From the NCBI GenBank assembly GCA_012934845.2, contig WNNJ02001180.1, positions 1 to 64,000 on the forward strand: a DNA stretch of 64,000 nt. The letters are read 5' to 3'. Within the stretch, counting starts at the first letter, position 1. Each line of letters begins with the position of its first letter. Made by a program: the position numbers and the translations under genes. The notes under the pieces were generated by a model. It did no database searches. It saw nothing but the letters and a program-made list of their open reading frames with translations, and was not told where the DNA came from. The stretch is from Pomphorhynchus laevis (Eukaryota; Acanthocephala; Palaeacanthocephala; Echinorhynchida; Pomphorhynchidae). Shown one piece after another: positions 55,062 through 64,000 of the stretch.

Positions 55062-56561
55062 ATGATCATTAAAAAATGCTTACTATTCATGTTCAAAATC
55101 TATAGTTAGAGAGAGCTTTATAAGTTATGATCTATATATAAGTGATAATCTTATTGAGTTTTAGTGAGAGCTTAATTAGTGAAAACTTAAACATTTGAAA
55201 GAGTAACAGCAACGAGAATTTTCATTTCGTGAATTGATTAATCAAGTGATTAATCTAGAAATAAATTTGTCGACTGAAATTTTTAATTTTTTCTAATTAA
55301 TTGTATTATTTCTTAATAAACACTATTTCAGTATTTTATATTCTCCTAATTTATTTTCCTAAAATGATCAATTTATTAAATGATCCAAAAATTCATATCA
55401 CACATTACTCATGATAAAAATAATTATATTTAAAAGTTACTTAATTTACCTATTAGATAATTTTTAAGGAAATTAAGAATAAAAAAATACCCTTTATTTA
55501 ACCGTACAATAATTCAATAGCTCTTACTATTCTCATCAGAATTAAAATTAAAAAAAAACATAAAATTCAAAACTTTTTATTCTGATAATGGTAGCAGGAG
55601 CTATCGAAATATTGTACAGTTAAAGGGTAATTTTTTATTATTCTTCTTTCCTTTTAACGATCTAATAGAAAATGGAAGGGGATTCTGGATTTAGTGTGTA
55701 CTATTTAATTTACCTATTTATTAAAATTGATATTACCGAGTTATTAGCATAACTATATATAAATAAGCGTTACAATTTCTAAACATTTACATTATATAAT
55801 ATATAACTATATATAATATTGGCTTTTATAAAAGCCCAGGTATTTGCGTAAAACATACTTTATATTGATTTATTTATATAAGATCTTTTGTATTATTTAT
55901 AATACAAAATACCTTTTATATAAATACTAGTCCAATAATATTTATTATAAAGGGCAATTAATATAATAAATTATAAATATTTATAAATAACATTATTAAT
56001 ATTAATTAATAACTAAAATTAGCCGTTTGGATTGCAAAAAACCTTTTGCGATTCGTTATACCTGCCAATTGCAGCTGATATTTAAATAGTATAAAAATAT
56101 GGTATATAGTGAGATAATCTAGGACATTTTTTTTAAAATAGACCAACATTTCTAACTGTTTTTTTAAATGAAATAAATTATGCTTTTTTGTAATTTATAA
56201 ATTACATTATTTATTTAGTTACTTGCTATGATGGGGTTCAAAAAAAGTCAAATTGTAATTTGGTGTAATTCACTATATGATAGAAAATGCAATAATCGAC
56301 GTTGCATCGTTACCATATATGAATTATGTAACCAAGCAAGAGCATAATTATTTTTCCTGATAATCTTGAAATATCCTTAAGGTTGTAATGAAGTGGAATA
56401 TGGCAGTAAAATTGAAGTAATATTACTAATATTAAATGTTTATTTATAACATTTTTATAATGGGAAATATAATGTCATTTATTATAATAATACAATATTA
56501 TAGTATTTGCTTTCATGTAAATTTAAGCGTCTCAGCATATTTCCCTGAAAATCAGATAGAC
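55062..56561. other. AT-rich non-coding
   Basis: No exon or element recognised before the hAT boundary; TSD copy AGATAGAC at 56554-56561. Confidence 0.45.
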
Positions 56562-57037
56562 CATAGGTGGGGAACCTGCGGCCTTAAGGCAGCCGGCCTA
56601 CTGGGCCAACAAGTGCGGCCTTTGGTGTAAATGATAATTCCTATATTTTAGGCATTTTTAGTTGTTAGTCTATAGCTATTTTACATAATTCACTTATCGT
56701 CATTAATAAAAACAATTAGTAGAGTGCACTAAAAATTGATTTTCGACTTTACATAAATATAGAAAATGATTTGATAAGGTGACATTGCGGGTTTTCAATT
56801 AGTATTTTTTAAACAATTTAAATAGCTTGTTTTTAATCTGATAATAAGGATTATTGTTTTAATAATATTTTAAAATAAATTTGATTATTTAAAGATATAA
56901 ATCAAATTAAAAGATTGTGAAAATTATTGTATTTTTTGCATGATTTTTGATCGTTCCATGTTAAAGCATTCGAAAACCGTTTTGAATTCTAAAATATTTT
57001 TAAATATAGACTAGTTGACAATTTTCAACCAATAAGT

Positions 57038-57990
57038 ATGTCGAATAAATTGAAACGAACTTTGAAAGAAGAAAATAAGATCCTCAATAAATTGGAATTG
57101 CAATATTTTTAGTGAGTAATGAAGGTAAAATGTTTTGTTTGCTTACTGATACCGCTGTACAAACATTCAAAAAAATTCAACGCGCAAAAGCATTGAATAA
57201 AGACAATATATTAAACAAGAGGGTGAGTCTTGAAAGTTAGCGCTACAGAAACTGAAATAGGAGAAACAAAAGCAATATTTCCATTCAGGGTTACTTCAAG
57301 GAAATCGTGTGACAGAAGCCAGCTATAAAGTTGCACATTTACTTGAAAAAATGTAAGCCATTTATCAATTCGGAACCCATAAATGAGTGTATGTTAGAAG
57401 CGATAAGATGTATTGAACCGGATAAAGTTATAATAAGCACAAGGAGGTACCTCTTTCAAGAAAGAATAGTACAGATGGACAGCACGAATTGGCATGTTAT
57501 GTAACAGAGAAGCTGATAAATGTAATTAAAAAATAAAATGTATATTATTCATTAGCTTTGGATGAATCGACAGCTTCCACTCATTCTGCACAGGTAATGC
57601 ATTTTATTCGTGCTGTAACTGATGAATTTCAATTATATGAAGAACTTATTGCTTTAGGCACTCATAAAGGAAGAGAGCGGGGATTGATATTTTTTAACAA
57701 CTTCAAAGAGTAATGTAACAAAGTATGACTAGGCATTAAAAAACCGGTAATTTGATAAGTGTGTGCACAGACGGTGCTCCATGTATGATGGCTAAGAACA
57801 AAGGATTTATTGCACATATAAAAATAGAAATCAAAGATTCAACTGATTTCTTTAATTGTACTTTACATCAGCAAAATCTTTGCACAAAATCTGATATTTT
57901 AAATTATACTTTGTAAAAGGTTATAAGTATTGTAAACTATATTCGAGGACATTTCACAAGGAATCGTCAATTCAGAAGCTCCGACATGTT
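57038..57990 (+). pseudogene. hAT transposase, N-terminal and catalytic part, decayed
   Basis: From ATG 57038 (MSNKLKRTLKEENK) through frames reading FINSEPINECMLEAIRCI, HELACYVTEKLINVI, YYSLALDESTASTHSAQV (the 'LDEST' catalytic Asp block), FIRAVTDEFQLYEELIAL, CTDGAPCMMAKNKGF ('TDGAP' catalytic Asp) and CTLHQQNLCTKS. These are the expected blocks of GTF2IRD2/ZBED-like hAT transposases. Several stops and frameshifts; the protein is cut at about 57990 by the LINE. Confidence 0.75.
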
Positions 57991-58397
57991 CAAGGAATTC
58001 TGTTTTTGCAACGAAAATGGACAATACTGCTATCGAAATAAGCTTTCGTCAAGGGGAAAAAGAAGATTTTCAAGGTATTTCTTCGTCAATTCAAGACAAC
58101 AAGGTTAGTTGATCTTCTTATATTGATGAGAATTTTGGGGAATTACTTTCCCCGATCCCAAAGATTCCAAATTTGGGGATAATCATATTAAAAAAGGCTT
58201 TAGAAAGGCATGTATTTTACAACAAATTTCTAAGAGAGTTTGCACATAATCTGAAAAACTGTGTAGTCTATAACTCAGTTTGATATTTTGACAACAGTAT
58301 AAAAATTTCCTTTGCTACCCAGAACTTCCTGGAGAGCTTTGAGAGGTACTTCGTCGCTAACTTCTGCGACATTGCTGAATTTGAGAGGAAACCTACT

Positions 58398-59098
58398 ATG
58401 GCCTCCCTAAAAATAAGTAATCTTCCTATACATATGGAGGAAGAAGATATCCAATTTATTACTAACACTTACAAGATAAAAAACGTACGTCCCCTGTTGG
58501 GGAGGAACGATCTACCAATTAATGTTGGATTCTGCTACGCCGTCATAGGGCAGGCTGAACTCTTAGAAAAATCCGCCTGCAACCGCTTTATGGGGTTTAA
58601 CCTCAAATTTAGAGTGATTGGCAAGGAAGAATGCACCTACCCGCACTGTAGCAGGTGTCACAAAGGGGGCACTATGCCTCCAGTTGCAGTGTGGTCCAGC
58701 GATGTGGGAAATGTGGTAATGAAGATTGCCCTTCCGCCAAGTCCTCGCTTCCCTGCACAAATAATCTGGCCTACTCCAACTGTGGAGGAGAGCATCCCGC
58801 GTGGAGCAAGAAATGCCAACATTTCAAGAAATATCAGTCTTTATTCATCAAACCCTTCAGGCCGTCTAAGCCGGCACATGATTCTCTTTCTCTGGCAGCA
58901 ACCAGAATGTCCGACAGCGAGCTGATGTCGATTATGGATCAGCGTTTGGTTTCGTTTCAAAGAGAGGTCCAAGCGTTGAAAATTACCTCTATTTCAAATC
59001 TATTTGTGAATCAAGAACTTCCTGCTTCTTCTCTCAAGACCTCAAACAAGAGGAGGGCATCTGATCATGCCGTCCCCCAATCAAGATTGGAAAGCTGA
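58398..59098 (+). pseudogene. LINE-A copy 2 ORF1, frameshifted
   Basis: Frames 58398-58925 and 58655-59098. Contains ISNLPIHMEEEDIQFI, the knuckles CGKCGNEDC and CGGEHPAWSKKC and a Ser-rich tail. The frame changes near the knuckles, close to where copy 1 also shifts. Confidence 0.75.
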
Positions 59099-59238
59099 TC
59101 AGGCAGAAACGATGGAGAAATGATGACACTGCCCAGGGGCAAGTGTCAACCCTAGATGGGGCTAGCGGTGGAAAGGGAAACCTTCCTGCTACTAGCTCTG
59201 TCAAGGCTGGCAATCCCCCATCCAACTAATCCATCACA

Positions 59239-60117
59239 ATGCAGAGTACTCGTGAGCCTTTTTCACTGAATATCCTTCAGTGGAACTCGGGAAGTGCTTC
59301 TGCCCTTATACTTCTATCTGGTAGAGATGCAGATGTTATAGTGCTTCACGAGACGCGGTCTATCCGTCTCCCCCTGGACATTACTCGATATATTCCAAAG
59401 CATATCTGTTCCCACTATACTCCGTACACAACCCCACCTCACTCTTCTTCATCTCAAGGAATCTTAACCTTAGTTAAGTGCTCATTAAAATCCGCCCTCC
59501 TATTAAACTATTCATTTCAAGCCATGTCTTGTTTAGTAGTTTCACTCAGTAAGAACGGTAAACGCCTCAGTCTAGCCAATGTCTACATCCGTCCAGGGGG
59601 ATATCCCAAGAACCGTAACCTCCTACATTGTATTATTGACAGCGGTTATGACATGATACTTAGGGATTTCGACGACAGAACTGGTCGTTGGATAAATGCA
59701 GCACTTCGCAGAACTAAGAACGGTTATCTTATTCACAAACCCACATCCTCTACTTTTCATTGCACATCAACAAATTCGATCCTCGACATTTTACTGCTTC
59801 ACTCAAGATGGTTGTTAAAACCCCTCTGCACGGAGCAGTCGCGCCAGCAATTGTCCACCTCTCATGACCTAATCCATTGGAGAATTAAGGAAAATATGTT
59901 GCTTCGAAGGAGGTTTCACTTTGATCCGATCAGAGTGGCCTTCTTTCAAGCGGCTATTCGACTCTTTCCCAGAATAGGAAATGAGAGTCTGAACGAATTT
60001 AATACCTACCTCTTATCGAAAGCTACAGCGATTTTATCGACAACCTATAAAGGTCGTATATACAATCGCACTCCGACGAAACTCAAGGTCTTAGCGAAAC
60101 TGCTTAAATCTTCCTAA
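59239..60117 (+). pseudogene. LINE-A copy 2 ORF2 endonuclease and linker
   Basis: 292 residues: LQWNSGSASALI, VIVLHETRS (the Gln before the catalytic Glu is His), LRDFDDRTG where copy 1 has FGDFNDRTG, and the linker YNRTPTKLKVLAKLL. Reads through the position where copy 1 has a stop at 7688. The DFN to DFD change probably weakens catalysis. Confidence 0.78.
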
Positions 60118-60318
60118 TCTCTCTGTTTCCGCCAGACAGGCTCTCTCGAATGAATACTAGAGCACTAGATATAGGTTCCAGCTGAGTAGAGATAGAACGA
60201 GTATTGCTTGTCTTAATCCTTCTCAATCTTCGTTTTGGAAGATTTTCAAGAAGGAGAAGTTCGTTTGCTGGAAGAATAGAGCATTGGGCTGATAGGGAAT
60301 GTAGGTCTTGAAAAAGTT

Positions 60319-61442
60319 TTGGAGGAGTCAATAGACCTACACAATTATGGAATCACTCAATCACCTCAACCAATCCCGCCTTCGTGTAACTTTAGGAGTA
60401 GGGATCTATCTGTTACGGATATCTTTAACTCCTGGGGTCCACTCCGGGGCACCTGCAAATCCGTCGCTCCACTATCTTCTCGGGTCTGCCAGCTTTTGAC
60501 AGCTGATCAGAGAAGAGAGGTGGCCGTCACAATGCTTTAAGCCTCCCCATCTGATGTAGCAGGCATCAATATTAGTAAGCGTGTTTTTATTCCTAAGAAA
60601 AATCCTGTTCATGCCCTAAAGATCTGCGACCCATTTCGATTCAAAATGCCCTCGTGTCGATTTACGAAAAAGCGCTTGCGCGTAAAAACTGCAACCATTT
60701 AAGTAGGCGTAATTTGATCCCTCCAGGTTTTCATGGGTTCGCCAAAGGTCGCTCGGTCCATTCAGCGGTTGGTGGGGTGGATCAGATTTGTCGGGATAAT
60801 AGCCATTATCTAGTTGTGGCTGTTTTCCTCGTCTTTTCTGCTGCATTTGACCGCATCTCCATACCTTTTGTGATCTCTTCTCTCAGGTCCCTCGGGTTGC
60901 CTGCGAGAATTGTGAACAGGGTGGAGATTCTGCTGTACACCAAGCGATTTTACTATGAAGACGACCCTGATGCGCGTCAGTTCTACCCTATTACGGGTGT
61001 GCCTCAAGGATCACCACTTTCTCCTATCTTATATCTTGCTGCCTCTATTGAACTCTTTAAAATATTTAAACGCGAACAACGTCTAGTGTTTGCTGATGAT
61101 ACCACCGCCTAGTTTTCTGGACGGAGGTGCAAAGACATAGTCTCAGACATCATCCGTTTCTTTTTAAGATTAAAAGACCAGTTACCCAAGTCCAATCTTA
61201 TTTTAAACTCTGCCAAATCGCAGGTGGTAGTCTTTCACGGCGCGCCCGCAACAAAGCAAAAGCTCAAGAGATTAGCACTCTCTGCCCTCTCTTCCATTTT
61301 GATTAATCAACCACTCCCTGTCTTCACCAGTCGAGTAAAATACCTGGGGTTCACCGTTACGGTGAACTGGTCGGCGAAAGCCGACTTGGATAGACGTAAA
61401 CGTATCCTGAAGAAAGCTAGATGGGCTCTGATACGGGATTAG
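60319..61442 (+). pseudogene. LINE-A copy 2 reverse transcriptase, broken
   Basis: 60319-60540 linker; 60654-61112 RT with FHGFAKGRSVHSAV, FLVFSAAFDRIS (motif A, first Asp replaced by Val), GVPQGSPLSPILYL and LVFADDTTA before a stop; 61224-61442 post-RT region. Lacks the odd inserted stretch of copy 1 near 8420, so it preserves the ancestral sequence there. Confidence 0.78.
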
Positions 61443-61797
61443 TCTCCTGAAGAAAGCTAGATGGGACACCTGGGCTGTTTCGGGATTAGTCTTCTTTTCG
61501 AGAAGACGTCCCCCAGAGCAAAGGCTAACATTTATTAAGCTCCTCGTATCTCGTGTACTCAGCATAGTCCGTGCCGACTGGACTCTACGGGGGGGGTGAA
61601 AGACCCCGGGTGGTTCAGTCGGAAGTCGGCGTGTTGGATCGGTTTGCTGGCTCAGATCTCCCTGGATTTGAGGTCGTAAGTGCAGGGAAGACAAATAAGA
61701 AGCAATGAAGATATTTTTGTCGAACTCTGATTTTGTCTTATACTATTTATTTTGTATGCTTTCTGTGTCAGTTAACAAAGTCTTTATTTATTTATTT

Positions 61798-62345
61798 GAT
61801 GTTGGATGATGAAATAATTAGTGATGATTTGCCTTATCATTCAAAATTACAGTGGTTGTCACAAGGGAAATTACCAAACAAAATTATTTCTTTAAGACGG
61901 CAGATAATTGATATCTTTATAGGAAACAACAGGGATTGAATTCTCGGATCCAAACTTTTACAAAGATGTTGCTTTTTTATGCAATGTAATGTAGAAGCAA
62001 AATGAGTTGAACATATCGTTTCAAGGCAGAAATGAATCTATTTATGGTATGTGGCAAAAATTCAGCCATTCAGAAAAAGTTTTTATTTTATAAGTCGCTT
62101 TTGGCTTAATCAATACTCTCAGAAGAACAAATTCTTCAGTTTACGAAGGTAATTAGTTAAAATGAAAATATCTCTGGATCTTTTGTAGAATACAAGTCAG
62201 TTTTAGACTCATTATTAGAATAATACAATAAAAGATTCAGTGATTGATTCATTGATAAACATAGCACATAAACTTGCTTTTCAGCCCCACTTAATTGATG
62301 TATCTAAGGCTCCCGAAGAGTTACAATTAGAACTCATTGATTTAT
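61798..62345 (+). pseudogene. hAT transposase, C-terminal part, decayed
   Basis: Resumes as LDDEIISDDLPYHSKLQWLS then GKLPNKIISLRRQIIDIFIG, SDPNFYKDVAFLCNVM and broken remnants to about 62345, the conserved hAT 'LPYHS.VRWLS' and dimerisation region. It continues the frame class of 57038-57990, which dates the LINE insertion after the hAT. Confidence 0.75.
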
Positions 62346-62819
62346 AAGCTTGTCGTCTTTTTTAAGGATTATTATTATTCATTCACTTATCGCTTGCATA
62401 ATAGTTCCTACTTCAGTAAAACATTAAAAAATGTTAATTAACGATTTGTATTCACTTTTTTTGTTACATTACTAATAAATTACTAAACGTCAAAGGCCTA
62501 TAGGGGAATTGACAAACAAAAAATATTTGTTTAACGCAGCCTCTGTGAGGAATGATGAATTAAAAAGTGACCTTCATGAACAAACAGGTTCCCCATCCCT
62601 GAAATAGACTGATTCATATTTATAAAATTATATGGATCGAATATTAATTATTATTTTAATCTATGAATTTATTTATGAATTTGTACATAACTGTTAAAAA
62701 ACGAATCTAAAACAAGAAAAAATAAGAAACGTTAGAAAAATTAATTGGCTTTATATTCGGAAACATGACGTGTATTAACAAACATTAAAGACTAATTTAA
62801 GACTCATAAATTTACGGAT

Positions 62820-62955
62820 AAAATCATTTCTTTAAGACGGCAGATAATTGATATCTTCATAAGAAACAACAAAGATTGTGAATTATCAGATCCAAACTTT
62901 TACAAAGATGTTGCTTTTTTATGCAATGTGATGTAGAAGCAAAATGAGTTGTCAG
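62820..62955 (+). repeat. duplicated hAT C-terminal piece
   Basis: CTTTAAGACGGCAGATAATT through GATGTTGCTTTTTTATGCAA repeats 61888-62010 just outside the hAT's right end. Confidence 0.7.
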
Positions 62956-62984
62956 TAGAACTTAAAGTTGTCAGTAGAACAAAT

Positions 62985-63720
62985 CAGATCAAATAACTGA
63001 GTCTTCGTATTTTACACTATATATAAATAATAAAAAAATTATATAACATTTTATATGATTTATATTTATATCAATTTGAAATTTAAAATTGAAATTAAAA
63101 AAAATCAATTATTTATTGATAAACTGTTTAATAATAAACAGTCACTTTATAATAATGGCACGTCCATAAACCCGATTTATCTAGATCCACTGATTCTACC
63201 AAGAGATAAGCATCATTAATGCATGTGCTATATGACGAAATATTAAATAATATAATAAAATTTGATATCAGATCATACAACTGAGTTTACAAATTTTATA
63301 CTATTTATAAATATAAATAAAGATGAATAATAAATAATTTTATAAAATTTTATACAATTTATAATTACACAATGAAAAAATTTATTAAGCAGAAAATAAT
63401 AATGTCGAATCAATAATACAAAATTTCAGTATTTCTGTATTTTATACGATATATAAATAAAAAATAAAGATAAATAATTATAAATAATATATAATTATAT
63501 AAGATTTTATATAATTTTTATTTATTATAAAAAGTTAAAATTAGAAATTGAAATTTAAAATAAAAGTCAATTATTATGAATCGACTAATAGATAACAGAC
63601 GAAGTATATTAATAAGAATTGGAAATCATCAGGAGGAAATGCTATGTTTTAGGTGTCAGCCTCTTTTCTTCGGCACAACTGATAACAGTTGTGTTGACAT
63701 TTTTTCAACTGTATAGCAGT
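62985..63720 (-). repeat. nested Naiad-type tails
   Basis: Tail starts at about 62988, 63259 and 63440 (AACTGAGTCTTCGTATTTTA and variants), with the TATGAATCGACTAATAGATA and CATCAGGAGGAAATGCTATG blocks at 63577-63645. A perfect 8-bp hairpin CACAACTG-ATAA-CAGTTGTG sits at 63674-63693 in the last copy. Confidence 0.6.
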
Positions 63721-64000
63721 TCCAAATGAATAATACATATTTTGTAATGAATAATACATGAAGTCACCAAATTAATATTAATATTAATATTAATTAATAT
63801 TAATACAAATTAATATTATAGTATATATTAATATTAATATTTTATACAATTTATTATATCAAGTTTAAATTTTAAATTGAAATTTTTAATAAAAGTTAAT
63901 TTTTAGAATTGACTAATGAATAACAGACGATGTATCAGAATAAAATTAATAAGATGTTTCGGCTTTTATTCCTCGTACCAACATAACAGCATAGCCAAAT
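63721..64000 (-). repeat. TAAT microsatellite and further Naiad-type tail
   Basis: 63770-63840 is (TTAATA)-rich; 63850-64000 repeats the AT-rich tail, the GAATTGACTAATGAATAACA block and a GTTTCGGC...CATAGCC end that runs off the window. Confidence 0.5.

Larger units (their letters stand above)
58000..61795 (+). mobile_element. LINE-A copy 2, near full length, nested in the hAT
   Basis: Starts near ATG 58017 (MDNTAIEISFR, the counterpart of the copy 1 leader ORF) and ends in ...TTTATTTATTTATTT at about 61795, after which hAT sequence resumes. Co-linear with copy 1 over all domains. Target duplication not certain: ACATGTTCAAGGA on the left resembles GATGTTGGATGA on the right only partly. Confidence 0.8.
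56562..62601 (+). mobile_element. hAT transposon with TIRs and TSD, containing nested LINE-A
   Basis: Left end CATAGGTGGGGAACCTG (56562-56578) and right end CAGGTTCCCCATCCCTG (62585-62601) are inverted repeats matching at 14 of 17 positions. Flanking 8-mers AGATAGAC (56554-56561) and AAATAGAC (62602-62609) differ at one base, the 8-bp duplication expected of hAT. Inside lie a decayed GTF2IRD2/ZBED-like transposase in two halves and a LINE-A of about 3.8 kb. Without the LINE the element is about 2.2 kb. Confidence 0.85.

Noticed and set aside
1-64000. CRISPR arrays, bacterial operons, rRNA genes
   Set aside because: No regularly spaced repeats, no operon-like gene packing, no rRNA sequence recognised; spliced exons and retroelements show eukaryotic nuclear DNA.

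Overview
This window is AT-rich nuclear DNA from a metazoan, most likely an invertebrate; I cannot fix the phylum from sequence alone. Evidence for eukaryotic nuclear DNA: spliced genes with GT-AG introns that keep reading phase, a tRNA-derived SINE-like head, hAT DNA transposons with 8-bp target duplications, and several retrotransposon superfamilies (APE-type LINEs, a CR1-like LINE, gypsy-type LTR elements, Penelope-like elements). Most of the sequence is transposon or transposon debris; only a few host genes are visible.

Layout. 0.3-1.8 kb: LINE RT fragment and two Penelope-like tails. 3.1-3.7 kb: cysteine-rich ORF broken only by TGA codons. 4.0-5.5 kb: a ubiquitin-like ORF (+) and an unidentified exon (-). 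5.8-9.7 kb: full-length LINE (called LINE-A here) with a 15-bp target duplication. 9.9-11.5 kb: LINE-A fragments. 11.6-16.0 kb: nearly intact CR1-like LINE (-). 16-17.9 kb: degenerate LINE and hAT debris. 17.9-23.4 kb: two gypsy-type elements. 23.4-25.9 kb: hAT N-terminal region and LINE-A RT. 26.1 kb: orphan exon candidate. 28.2 kb: hammerhead-like motif. 29.0-33.7 kb: glutathione S-transferase exon split by a young Penelope-like element whose GIY-YIG nuclease is N-terminal to the RT (Naiad type). 34-38 kb: three LINE-A pieces. 38.9-40.8 kb: older, rearranged Naiad-like copy. 40.9-52.3 kb: SLC7-type amino-acid transporter gene (-), eight exons reconstructed, introns full of repeats. 51.3-55.1 kb: local repeat family, first copy in the large 5' intron. 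56.6-62.6 kb: hAT element with matching terminal inverted repeats and target duplication, containing a nested LINE-A. 62.8-64 kb: nested Penelope-like tails.

How it fits together. The transporter is the only multi-exon host gene reconstructed in long, phase-consistent form; its first coding exon(s) lie beyond what I could recognise. The GST exon would read straight through if the Penelope-like insertion were absent, so this allele should not make a normal GST. The elements give a relative history: LINE-A inserted into the hAT, while the Naiad insertion with two apparently identical 515-bp flanking copies is the youngest event. All functional calls are from motif reading by eye; no alignment or database search was run.
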